Origin: Kalaharituber pfeilii
Taxonomy: Eukaryota > Ascomycota > Pezizomycetes > Pezizales > Pezizaceae
NCBI GenBank assembly: GCA_015179045.1
Contig: WHUZ01000036.1
Location: 1-64,000, forward strand
Length of the DNA stretch: 64,000 bases
Reading direction: 5' to 3'
Both the position numbers and the translations under genes were made by a program. Below, piece after piece: positions 55,909 to 64,000 of the stretch. Each line of letters starts with the position of its first letter. The stretch's first letter is position 1. The notes under the pieces are model-generated. The model saw only the letters and a program-made list of their open reading frames with translations. It was not told the origin of the DNA and searched no databases.

Positions 55909-57505
55909 TTTTTTTTTTTTTTTTATTTCATTACTCGCGTGCCGCCTGATAGGCTACGGCGAGGTGTTAGGTACATAAAGAACAAATAGTAACTGATAAA
56001 TCATAAAGAGACGTAGAGTGTGTGAAACAAAGAAACTAGCTTGCTGCCCAGTCCAACACCTCAACCAGTTTCATCCCCTCCTTCTCCCCCTCTTTCTTTT
56101 TCCCCTTCTCCCCCCCCTTTGGCATCTTTATCCCCGCCTCGCCTCCCGGTAATCTCTTCTTCCACGCCTCACAGTCTTTCGTTATGTGTCTGTAATTCTC
56201 GAGGGCTTTTCCACACCACCTGCACTCCGGTGACTCTTCTTTTCCTATCTGGTATCTCCATTGTCTCAGTCCTTTGTCCCCCATTATGCCTGCGAGTGTG
56301 GACACCCTCCTTCTGGTCCCCAGGTATTCCAGTGGTCTGTACGTCAGTTGTAGCCTCTTCCTCTCCTCCCCTCTCCTGCTCTTTGCCTCTTGTCGGATGC
56401 CGGCCTCCGTCACTGTCTCGTCCTGGTATTGTAACGCCGTGGCTACTTTGGCTGCCCTGTCCGCCGCGGTGTTACCCACTATCCCTTCATGTGCTTTAAC
56501 CCACAGGAGCGCCAGGTCTCGGTCCCCTCTCGACGTCCTCTCCTCCCACCTTCTCCTCACCAGCTCCGCTGCACCCTCCGGCGTAAGGTCCCCCCTGGCT
56601 ATCCCCTTCATCCTCGTCACCGTGGTCCTGGAGTCTGTGATAATTAGCAGCTCCCCCTCTCTCCGCATTGCCTCCCCAACCGCTATCAGCTCAGCATCAT
56701 TGACCGTGCATCTTTCTCCCAGGTATATTGATGTGTCTTTCCCGGTCTGATGCACTCCAGTGCCCGTCTTGTCCTCCATTCTACTTCCATCTGTGTAAAT
56801 GCTCGTCCACCCTTCATCTTCCTCCTTGGCTATTAGCCTCTCCCACTCCTCCCTACCTAAGTCAGATGGATGTATCGGGTGTACATAGAGAGGAAGGGGG
56901 TCTTTATGCCCCAGCGACCCCCTCAGGTATCTGGTATCTGGCTGTGGTCTTCTGACTGGCTCTTCTTCAAACCTCAGTGTTCGGGCTTCTACCCTGTCTG
57001 CCTCTCCATACACGAACGTCTCGACAGATTCCAGGTTAGTTAGCCCTTCCACCACGTCCCGTCTCGTCCCCCATGGGGCCCCCGTTATTTCTCTCGCCAC
57101 AACGTATTGCCACTTCTCCAGCAATCTAAGCTTTCGTTCTGGGGGGGCGCCTTTTGCGTACCTCGCCCATGCCCAGCAGCCCCAAGTAGCAATGTTCCTG
57201 GCTATGGCTGTGTACAACTGTCTCCTTTTAGCTGGGGGTACTCCGTTCAGTCTGGCTGCTACTCTCCACGCTGCTTTGCCTAGGTGTAACCGCCGATTAA
57301 AATGATCATCGAATTTCAACTCCCAATCGATGTACAGTCCTCCTAGCCTGTAACTCTCTCCCTTGAACCCGATGATGATGGTTTCTGCTTTCTGTGGATC
57401 CAGTTCAAAGCCTTCCTCTGACGCTTCCATGGTCAGCTTCTCACGGTGTTCCCTTATGTCCCTCTTCAGCCCTCGGATGGACTTGTTTGATATCACACTG
57501 TGGAA
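55909..57505 (-). mobile_element. LINE B2: 5'-truncated LINE inside the MULE
   Basis: Bounded by a perfect 15-bp duplication ATGCATTAGTTACTA (55894-55908, 57506-57520), with a T-run at 55909-55924 and the hairpin at 55934-55963. It is 1597 bp long, 5'-truncated after the RT palm. The sequence is nearly identical to LINE B1 over ~1.5 kb and extends ~90 bp further 5'. Confidence 0.9.
56036..57505 (-). CDS. LINE B2 ORF2 C-terminal fragment (RT thumb, RNase H, zinc motif)
   Basis: About 490 codons are open from the 5' junction to TAA/TAG at 56036 without a break. Domains in order: the post-catalytic RT segment (EGFELDPQKAETIIIGFKG, LGGLYIDWELKFDDHFNRR), a helical connection, then RNase H. RNase H has all four acids: YTDGS, AELIAVGEA, ITDSRTT, NTAADRAAK. 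The order ends with the CCHC motif CRWCGKALENYRHITKDC and a basic tail. No start codon belongs to the element here; it is a truncated piece of a longer ORF2, so no functional protein is expected alone. The clean frame implies recent insertion. Confidence 0.8.
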   Translation of the reverse strand, partial: FHSVISNKSIRGLKRDIREHREKLTMEASEEGFELDPQKAETIIIGFKGESYRLGGLYIDWELKFDDHFNRRLHLGKAAWRVAARLNGVPPAKRRQLYTAIARNIATWGCWAWARYAKGAPPERKLRLLEKWQYVVAREITGAPWGTRRDVVEGLTNLESVETFVYGEADRVEARTLRFEEEPVRRPQPDTRYLRGSLGHKDPLPLYVHPIHPSDLGREEWERLIAKEEDEGWTSIYTDGSRMEDKTGTGVHQTGKDTSIYLGERCTVNDAELIAVGEAMRREGELLIITDSRTTVTRMKGIARGDLTPEGAAELVRRRWEERTSRGDRDLALLWVKAHEGIVGNTAADRAAKVATALQYQDETVTEAGIRQEAKSRRGEERKRLQLTYRPLEYLGTRRRVSTLAGIMGDKGLRQWRYQIGKEESPECRWCGKALENYRHITKDCEAWKKRLPGGEAGIKMPKGGEKGKKKEGEKEGMKLVEVLDWAAS

Positions 57506-57770
57506 ATGCATTAGTTACTAGATTTGTAGTAGTGGTTTATGAAAATCAACAGATTTTCCTCTTTAGCTTCTCTATCTATACTGGCAAATCAAAGGTCCAA
57601 TAGCACCCATAAAATAGACAATGACCGACAGAGAAGTACCTACAGATCTACCTTATATAATACCTCAACAGCAGCCATAGAACCAATATACTAATCAAGA
57701 TTAACATCTCCTTCTACGATCATTATTTGACCAAGAACAGTTATATGGTACTCTTACTAGTGAGAAGGCA

Positions 57771-57820
57771 TCACCATAGCCCCATGGGCGGCAAGCGATC
57801 AATGATATAAAAAAAAGATG
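57771..57820 (+). mobile_element. Ultra-short LINE 3'-end insertion (50 bp)
   Basis: The insert begins inside the hairpin (TCACCATAGCCCC, hairpin 57770-57799) and ends with an A-run plus GATG. Flanks GTGAGAAGGCA (57760-57770) and GTAAGAAGGCA (57821-57831) match at 10 of 11 positions. Confidence 0.6.
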
Positions 57821-58520
57821 GTAAGAAGGCAAAGCTTTTTGCATGTATGTAGCATACTCATACCAGCCACATGCAATGAATGTTCACCAGCATACCTTCT
57901 AGTCATGGTGCTCAGCCAATTATCTAGCAATTTATACCACCAGCTTCAAATCAATTTCGTCAGATAAAGACCAAGGAGATAAAGACCAAGGGAAAAGCTA
58001 AAGCGCATGCTATGATCTCTACTGAGTTGACTGAATGAACAGCTGCTGCAAGAAATACTAGAAAGCGTCATAGGGAAGGCTCCTCAGGTGTAGTTGAGCT
58101 TGACGAGGATACGCAGGATGTTATTCTTGTTGCATCAAGGTCCCATGTATCTTCCACTGCACCTATTTAGTTGTTCAGGTATTTTACATAATATCTTAGC
58201 TTAGGTACCTCTGAATCGTAACCCTTGAAAACTCTGCATATTAGCGCACGCCACTGGCGATCCGCTTACCCTACAAGGAACTACCTGTCCCTGAGCGGAC
58301 AGGTAAAAAGTACCTGTCCCGAGTCATCAATATCCGGGAATGAGCTCGGCGATACCTGTCGCTGGTGGATTCCGGAGTCTTCCAGCAGGTTCTAGGGCTT
58401 TCCGGCAGGTTCTGAGGATCCGGGTTCTTCTAGCAGATTCTGGCAGGTTCCTGGGTTCGGGTTGTTGAGCGATGACGGGGATGCTGGCGGCCATGTTGCT
58501 TAAGCGAGCTTACAGGTGCA

Positions 58521-58999
58521 TTTTTTTTTTTTTTTTAATATCATTACTCGCGTGCCGCCTGATAGGCTATGGCGAGGTCTGCGATTAATGAAATAAAAAA
58601 AAAAAAAAAAAATATGGCGAGGTCTTCTTAATTACATACATGAAAATAAGAGTGAAATGAAATAAACTAAGGTATTAGTCTTGTCCTGCCCACTCCAATA
58701 CCTCCGCGATGTTTATCCCCTTCTCCAGTTGTCTCAGTCCTCCCGGTCCGTCTTTTAACTTTCCTCTCCATGTCTGGCATGCACTGGCTATGTGTGCGAA
58801 GTTCTCCGGGGCCTTTCCGCACCATCTGCATTCCGGTGAATCCGCCTTGCCTATGCTGTATCTCCATTCCTTGAGCCCCTTATTTCCGAGGATGCCGGCC
58901 AGTGTTGAGATCCTTCTGCGGTTGTCAATTTGCTGAAGTGGTCGGTATGACAGTCGTAGGCAGTTTCTTTCGTCGGCTCTGAGTGCTTTGGCTTCTTGA
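58521..58999 (-). mobile_element. LINE C: 5'-truncated LINE fragment in the solo LTR
   Basis: A T-run at 58521-58536, the hairpin from 58547, and a minus-strand frame ending at 58675 mark it. The frame encodes the end of ORF2: LSYRPLQQIDNRRRISTLAG, then CRWCGKAPENFAHIASAC and a short tail. The LTR resumes at both ends but about 18 bases of LTR are missing and there is no duplication, so insertion caused a small target deletion. The upstream part of that frame (to 59151) is LTR sequence, not protein. Confidence 0.75.
58581..58612 (+). mobile_element. 32-bp LINE tail inserted into the hairpin of LINE C
   Basis: Only GCGATTAATGAAAT plus an A-run is present, i.e. the last bases of a LINE of the ATCGC/GCGAT hairpin type. 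It is flanked by a perfect 13-bp duplication TATGGCGAGGTCT at 58568-58580 and 58613-58625. The duplicated target is the descending hairpin strand of LINE C. Confidence 0.85.
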
Positions 59000-59141
59000 C
59001 TAGAAGGAGTATGACGAGTTGCGAGGGGGTCAGGGTCAGCTGCACGTGTACGAGTACTGGCATGTAGTATGTTGATTGCCAGTATAGGACCGGGGCTGGG
59101 GGGTCTTGGGCGAGGGGTCCAGGTTGGATTATTACAATCTA

Positions 59142-59771
59142 TCAAATTCAATGCTGGCGAGAGAGACCTGTCATAATTGTTAAGTTGAGCTCAGGTTGCT
59201 GGACTACTTGGCACTTCAGCCCTTTAGCTTAGGCGCAAGCTATGTCAAATGCGACTGGGTTCAATCCGGCGCGAGGCATAACTAGCAGTACTTACGACGA
59301 GTGGCCGCGATCCCTGTAACTATAGTACTATAATAGCCGACAGTCCGATGGCAGGTCTGAGCCGACGGCAGGTCTGAGCTGACGTCAGGTCTTGGCATTT
59401 TGACCGAATTTCTTGGCAATATGACCGAATTGGGACGAAAAGCACTGGGCAGCTTGTAACCAACCCATACACTATACACTCCTCAGCAAGCTGAGTTCGC
59501 TCCTGGGCAATTTTACTTTTACTACTTTTTTTTATTTTTCTTTTTATCTTAATTACTTTTCAAATACTATATTTTTATTTTCAATTTTTTCTTTTTTTCT
59601 TTTTAACTACTAGTTATTAACTACTAGTTAATAAAATTTTTAAAATAGTTAATAAATTTTAAAATAGTTAATAAATTTTAAAATATACTTATTATTTATA
59701 TTTATATATTTATATAAACTATAATTTTATATATTTATATAAACTATAATAGTAATATTAACTTATATTAT
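59142..59771. other. Repeat remnant and AT-rich spacer
   Basis: The first ~70 bases continue the ~60-bp tandem array. A duplicated GCAGGTCTGAGCYGACG motif occurs at 59351-59389. From about 59520 the DNA is extremely AT-rich with a duplicated TATATTTATATAAACTATAAT motif (59701-59750). No genes. Confidence 0.5.
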
Positions 59772-60537
59772 TGTAACAATCCAACCCGGACCCCTCGCCC
59801 CAGACCCTCCAGCTCCGGTCCTATACTGGCAACCAACGTACTACTCGCCAGTACTCGTACACGTGCAGCTGACCCTGACACCCTTGCAATTCGCCGCACT
59901 CCTTCTAGCACTCCGATATATATCCCTGTACCTGTGAGCACGCTTAAGCGACATGGCCGCCAGCATCCCGGTCATTGCTTAACAACCCGAACCGAAGAAC
60001 CTGCCAGAACCTGCTAGAAGAACCCGGATCCCCAGAACCCGGCGGAAAGCCGCAGAACCCGCCAGAAAGCCATAGAACCTGCCGGAAGCCATAGACCCTG
60101 CCGGAAAGCCGTAGAATCTGCTGGAAACAGGTATCGCCGAGCTTATTCCCGGATATTCTTGACGCTTCTTCCTGCTTCCAGTCATTCCTTGGTCACCCAT
60201 GTACTTCCTGTCGTTTCCTTTGTTTTCCATGTACTTCTAGTCGCTTCTCGGTTTTCCATGTACTTCGTTTGTTTGCTTGTTTGCTTGTTTGCTTGTTTGC
60301 CTGGATTTTCCACCGAGGGTTTTCTATAAAGAGGCCCTCCTCCCTCCTCCCTCTTGCTTCTCCACGCAACAACTTGTTTCCTACCCAAGTTGTGTATCTA
60401 GCCTTTTAATACATCTACGTCTCGATATCTCATAGTCCCGACCGCCTCTGCCTCCGCCTCCACCGTGACCTCGCCTCGGCGCCCGCCGCCTACCCCGTAC
60501 CCAGATCCTGTACCCTGACCCGGACCTGTTCATTACA
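59772..60537 (+). repeat. Recent GypD-family solo LTR
   Basis: Starts TGTAACAATCC and ends TTCATTACA, 766 bp, with a perfect duplication ATTAT at 59767-59771 and 60538-60542. It is nearly identical to the GypD 3' LTR (19434-20218) apart from one missing ~19-bp internal repeat copy, so it is young. It landed in very AT-rich DNA. Confidence 0.9.
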
Positions 60538-60580
60538 ATTATTTTTTTCTTTTATTTTCTTTACTATTTACTATACTCAT

Positions 60581-62139
60581 TTTTTTTTTTTTTTTTTTAT
60601 TTCATTACTCGCATGCCGCCTGACAGGCTATGGCGAGGGTTTTATAAACTAAAGCTACCTAAAACAAGGAAAATAACTTAGATACAGGTGTGCCCCGAGG
60701 TGAATCTCCGTGGTTCGGGGAGAGAGAGATGTCCGAGCCTGCCTAACTCCTTCCTCTGTTCGGCTCGTACACCTCCGTGCGCAACCATCTTCCTCCCAGT
60801 CTAACCTTCCCAGCTTCTTTCATTGTCTGTGTGTAAACGACCACTGAGCTCGTCTTCTTTCCCTCCTCTCTCAGTAATGTCTCTTTGCGCAGCCACCGAA
60901 TTCCTGTCGTCTTGCCGAGGTCTTGGTTGTCTGTCTCCAACCATCTCCTCACTTTTCCCAGGTCTTTGTTCAGGGCAACGCCGTGGATGACGATGCCGTG
61001 TTTTGTGGGTGTCTGAGTGCGTTGGCGGGGCGCGGGTGCGGGTGCTGGTGTCGATGTCGATGCTGGTTCAGTTGTCGGGGTCGTGGATGATGGGGTGGCT
61101 GGGGCTGGTGCCGGAGCCGGGGGTGCTGAGGGCCCAGCTGTTGTGCCCGGGGGTTTTGTCTTCTTCTTCAGGGAGGTGGACTTCCTCCCTTTTCTTGTCT
61201 TTTGCTTTGGTTTTGTCTTTTCCCGGGTTGGTGGGGGTACCGGCGGCGTGCTTGTGCAGAGAGTGGGGCTGAAACCCATAATCTGTTGTGGCTGTTGTGG
61301 CGGTGGGGGCGGTGGCGATGGTGGCGTATCAACGCAGGCGATGGGGCTGAAGCCCAAGGTCTGCTGTGGCTTTGGCGGTGGTGGTGGCGGTGGTGGCGGT
61401 GGTGGTGTTGGTCTTGGGTACCCCGCCTGGTGGGGCCAGAAAAAACTTTTCTTGCACTCCACCCATCTGGGTCTGCCGTCGTTGGCGTCTCCCCAGATGA
61501 CTACCGGGTCGTCAGGGTCGTCCAGATACTCACAGTAAATGAACGCCCCTTTCGCTGCCTTGTTTCCTTCCGTCTTTAGGAATGTCCGTACTTCCCTACA
61601 GACGGCTGCGAACGGGTCTATTGTGACCTTCTTCGGTGTGTTGTTGCTTGTCGCCGTCGCCCTCCTGAGGTTTTCCTGTGTCAGTGGTATCGCCATTTTT
61701 AATTGGCTGTCGTTCTTATCCGTGGGAGCCTATTGGCTCTTGGCGCCGGGTGGGGTGTGGGTGTTGTGTTGGCGAGTGGGTGTGGGTGGCGGATGCTGGG
61801 TGGTGAATGTTGGGTAGCGAGTTGTCCTTGTCTTGCGTAGTGTGGGGGGCGGCTGATGGGGTCTCAAGGTGCCCCCGCTATCGAAGTGACTGTGCGAGCT
61901 GAGGGTGAGTTGGGGAGATGGATGGAGGTTCTGAGAGACGTCCCACGCGCGTTGATGGCTGTTTCCCTGGGGGAAAGTGTCTGAATGATCGTTTCTTGTA
62001 CGTATTTCGCGGTCCCCGCGACCGTCGGGCCGAGGGGTGCCATTTGTAGTTGTCTGCTTGTCGCTGGCTGTCCTGTAGGTCGAGATACGGCCCCGGTCAC
62101 GTGATGTTGAACGTGGCCCGAGGAGGTTGTAGCAGGCTG
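60581..62139 (-). mobile_element. Half-LINE copy 5: apparently full-length ORF1-only retroelement
   Basis: A 1559-bp insertion bounded by a perfect 13-bp duplication TTACTATACTCAT (60568-60580, 62140-62152). The A-tail is the T-run at 60581-60598 and the hairpin is at 60608-60637. A ~440-bp 5' leader (from ACAGCCTGCTACAACC at 62139) precedes one intact ORF; a ~100-bp 3' UTR follows. It has no endonuclease or RT. Its tail and hairpin match those of LINE B/C, so it presumably moves with their enzymes, as half-L1 or SINE elements do elsewhere. Confidence 0.88.
60743..61696 (-). CDS. Half-LINE ORF1-type protein (317 aa, Pro-rich, RRM-like)
   Basis: Intact from ATG 61696 to a stop at 60743. Residues 1-95 form an unfamiliar N-terminal domain with Trp/Cys-rich VVIWGDANDGRPRWVECKK. 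Residues ~98-160 are proline runs around two LGFSP/MGFSP repeats. Residues ~165-185 are basic (TKPKQKTRKGRKS), a possible nuclear signal. Then comes a Pro/Thr/Ala linker, and about 235-317 an RRM-like domain (HGIVIHGVALNKDLGKVRRW, GIRWLRKE, KTSSVVVY, GGRWLRTEVYEPNRGR). In Tad1-like LINEs this domain is normally followed by CCHC knuckles; here the stop comes first. It may chaperone RNA, but that is inference. Confidence 0.8.
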   Translation of the reverse strand: MAIPLTQENLRRATATSNNTPKKVTIDPFAAVCREVRTFLKTEGNKAAKGAFIYCEYLDDPDDPVVIWGDANDGRPRWVECKKSFFWPHQAGYPRPTPPPPPPPPPPPKPQQTLGFSPIACVDTPPSPPPPPPQQPQQIMGFSPTLCTSTPPVPPPTREKTKPKQKTRKGRKSTSLKKKTKPPGTTAGPSAPPAPAPAPATPSSTTPTTEPASTSTPAPAPAPRQRTQTPTKHGIVIHGVALNKDLGKVRRWLETDNQDLGKTTGIRWLRKETLLREEGKKTSSVVVYTQTMKEAGKVRLGGRWLRTEVYEPNRGRS

Positions 62140-62805
62140 TTACTATACTCATATTTTACTCTTTTTATACTCATATTTTACTCTTTCTAATATTATTATA
62201 TAAATCCAATTAGCTTTAAAAACTATTCTATAAAATTAAAGTATAAATTTATTTTCTAATCTTTTATATACTTATTTTTCTAATTAATAAAATCTTCTAC
62301 TATTTTAAGCCTTAAACTTATATTATCTCTACTAAGTTATTTATGAATAATTTAAATAGTATGTCCTCGAGATAGATACTTTTAATTAAAGTTCTCTTAA
62401 CATCTGTGTTTGAATGCCAGACTCTCTAATCTCATGAATTTATTGATTGATTCTACGTCGTGTGTGCCAATAGGTAACAGTACTAGCAACAGAGTACGGT
62501 GCGGAAAATTTTCTAGAAATTTCTTCCGAAGAAGAAAACTTGAGGAGTTGAGCATTTTAGAATAAAAATTAGATTCACAGGCTCAGCGCACTCAGCACTT
62601 TCGATCTCTGCAGGTTTCGCTGAGGGGGGACGTTGAGGTTGCAGAGTGGCTTCAAAGTGCCGATCAATAGGTTGCTAATATGAAATATAATAAGCGACAA
62701 CATTCATGGTCAAAAAGTATGATATTTCAAATACACCACATTAGCATGAAGTGTTATAGAGGCTGGACTTTGGCTCGCTCCTTTATTAGGGTATTTATAT
62801 ATTCG
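62140..62805. other. AT-rich to mixed non-coding DNA
   Basis: A ~21-bp motif TACTCATATTTTACTCTTT is duplicated at 62146-62187; the first copy overlaps the half-LINE target. The rest, including the short frame from 62680, shows no motif. Confidence 0.5.
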
Positions 62806-63059
62806 TGTGCCGCCCTGTGGGATATCAGGGGAATACGTACAGAAGAAATAGAGGAGAATGAACAACTGAATGCTGCCTCGAGTGCATAATCATCTCTCCA
62901 TTCTCCTCACCACCTCCCGTACGGTGTGCCCTTCCGTTTTCTCGCTACCGTGAGGCTGTATAACGCCTCCAGTCCGCCTGGCCACTTGCCACGCCACAGT
63001 GGGGTATACCCCATCACCTTTTGCGGTGATTCTTGCTCTCGTGCCTCACCCTTAAGACC
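62806..63059 (-). mobile_element. Diverged LINE 3' fragment
   Basis: At 62803-62835 TTCGTGTGCCGCCCTGTGGG is a diverged minus-strand form of the LINE hairpin, lacking a long T-run. Up to 63059 the minus strand has an 85-codon frame (ending PYGRW) that may be a degraded ORF2 tail; no zinc motif is seen. Boundaries are uncertain. Confidence 0.35.
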
Positions 63060-63170
63060 TTTTTTTTTACTTTTTTTTAAAATCACGTAACCCCGCTTGC
63101 AGCTGTTCCCCATGGCAGGGCGCCTCAAGGCTGAGACGGCCTTGTAGACGCCTTCCAGGGCCACTCTATG
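63060..63170 (-). mobile_element. LINE A-type 3' terminus
   Basis: A T-rich tail at 63060-63080 is followed by ATCACGTAACCCCGCTTGCAG and CATGGCAGGGCGCC, closely matching the LINE A 3' end at 42225-42270 (GTCACGTGACCCCGCGCG, AAGGCAGGGC). It is a second, 5'-truncated LINE A family insertion. Confidence 0.6.
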
Positions 63171-64000
63171 GATTGCGCCCAGGCACCTAAAGCCCCTTCG
63201 CTAAACTTCCGCTCCGTTTCGAACCAACTGACTATAACTACCACCACCGGGTTGCAGTCCATGCACTCACCTATGCCCAGTGCCATTTCGACCCTTAGGC
63301 TCTCCCCCAGGACTCGAAAGTGGTTATGTAGAATGGTGGCGAGTGATGATCGCTCATAAATTGTCTACAGTAGCAGAGTATTTCATTTCTGGTGGCACAT
63401 AGAGGTCCCTAGTGGTACCTGTGCAAAAGCAATGTTCCCAAGTGGGCTGGCCGGTTTGTGACTGGGCCTGGCCAGTTACCGCAATGTTCCTCGGTGGGCC
63501 AGAATGCGACAGAAGCTCACGCAAGACACATTTTACCTCTCAGGACCGCAAACGGGCAAGGTTCCGGAATTTGAAAAGAATGTAAGTTTTTGGGTAGCTA
63601 CCTAGGACATTTCGTATAACCCTGAAAACAAAACCATGACAACTTAATAGTGGACGTAAAGAACTCCTTCACCACTTGCAAGTGTGCTACATAAATTTCT
63701 CTTCATCTTCAGACCTTGTGATATCCCGCCAACCAATATCCCTCCAACCAATGTTGCACTATCCTCTTTTGATCTGTTGCATTGCCGACATTGCCAATGG
63801 CACGCTGCATCACCATATGTCAATTTATGTCAAGCCAAATTTTTGCAGGACGGGATAACATACTCGGCAACCTGGCTCCATCACCAGGACTCTAATGAAA
63901 GTCGATGCCAACAGACCTGAGGGTCAAATAATTGTCTGGACTCTTGAAGGCAACATCAAGAGCAACGAGAAATCCAACGTCTGTACTGGCAATGAAAACG
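63171..64000. other. Unassigned right edge with a hAT-like end motif
   Basis: A minus-strand frame at about 63355-63150 (HFRVLGESLRVEMALG) is open but unrecognised. At 63431-63460 CAATGTTCCCAAGTGGGC and at 63483 CAATGTTCCTCGG resemble hAT element E/F termini, next to an inverted CTGGCC motif. The last ~330 bp have short frames with scattered cysteines and no clear family. Confidence 0.3.

Larger units (their letters stand above)
55205..58328. mobile_element. Mutator-like (MULE) element with 107-bp inverted repeats
   Basis: Inverted repeats at 55205-55311 and 58222-58328 are identical at 106 of 107 positions, begin GATGACTCGGGACAGG, and contain an internal palindrome GGACAGGTAC...TACCTGTCC. 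Flanks AATATCCCGG (55195-55204) and AATATCCGGG (58329-58338) form a ~10-bp duplication with one mismatch. Long repeats with a 9-11 bp duplication suggest a MULE. The interior, apart from LINE B2, has no recognisable transposase; a basic/acidic stretch near 58050-58150 (RKRHREGSSG, ELDEDTQD) may be the end of one. Hence probably non-autonomous. Confidence 0.7.
54818..59136 (-). repeat. GypD-family solo LTR expanded by nested insertions
   Basis: Reading leftward from TGTAATAATCC at 59136 to TTATTACA at 54818, the LTR aligns with the GypD LTR once a Mutator-like element (55205-58328) and LINE C (58521-58999) are removed. A perfect duplication ATCTA lies at 54813-54817 and 59137-59141. A (CAGAGG)n array at 54897-54940 is an LTR-internal expansion. 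It has fewer C-to-T changes than the left-half copies. Confidence 0.85.

Noticed and set aside
61730..62152. 140-codon minus-strand frame upstream of half-LINE ORF1
   Set aside because: Its start lies in the target duplication and flank. Composition is leader-like and it has no counterpart in other copies, so it is treated as 5' leader.

Overview
The window looks like a transposon-dense, gene-poor stretch of a filamentous ascomycete (Pezizomycotina) genome. Four things suggest this: chromodomain-bearing Ty3/gypsy elements, Tad1-like LINEs, a fungal STAND-type N-terminal gene with short GT..AG introns, and older repeats carrying the one-directional C-to-T/G-to-A decay (many CAG/CAA-to-TAG/TAA and TGG-to-TGA/TAG changes) typical of repeat-induced point mutation (RIP). 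I see no tRNA, rRNA or CRISPR array, and no intact host gene. Genus and species cannot be named from the sequence alone.

Left half (1-34.7 kb): mostly AT-rich, RIP-degraded Ty3/gypsy remains. GypA (1-2.8 kb) is followed by GypB, a full-length copy at 3767-10718 with target-site duplication (TSD) TACAG. GypC is the integrase-chromodomain end of a minus-strand element. GypD (13524-20218) has a decayed 5' end and a well preserved pol and 3' LTR. GypE (minus strand, about 20.2-26.1 kb) contains two solo LTRs, one with a 20-unit 17-bp array. From 26-34.7 kb come unclassified AT-rich remains, pogo-like transposase relics and a ~180-bp satellite split by two solo LTRs.

Right half (34.7-64 kb): GC-richer, younger and heavily nested. 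A minus-strand LINE (LINE A, ~42.2-51.6 kb) is interrupted by another LINE (LINE B1), an ORF1-only 'half-LINE' and an hAT-type MITE. A solo LTR (54818-59136) holds a Mutator-like element with 107-bp inverted repeats, which itself holds LINE B2; the same LTR also holds LINE C. The only host-like gene is a broken fungal STAND-type gene (37790-39097), with a 186-bp solo LTR in its coding sequence and its 3' part lost at an hAT/GGCC-repeat boundary.

The most interesting system is the half-LINE family. These short retroelements encode only a proline-rich, RRM-like ORF1-type protein with no zinc knuckle and no reverse transcriptase. They share with the reverse-transcriptase LINEs a 3'-terminal hairpin whose two stems show compensatory base changes. 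Members lie at 34735-35448, 39830-40825, 40871-42060 plus 52817-53033 (apparently one copy split by an inversion), 50102-50725 and 60581-62139 (apparently full length, with an intact 317-codon ORF). Several 32-66 bp insertions consist of little more than this hairpin or its tail.
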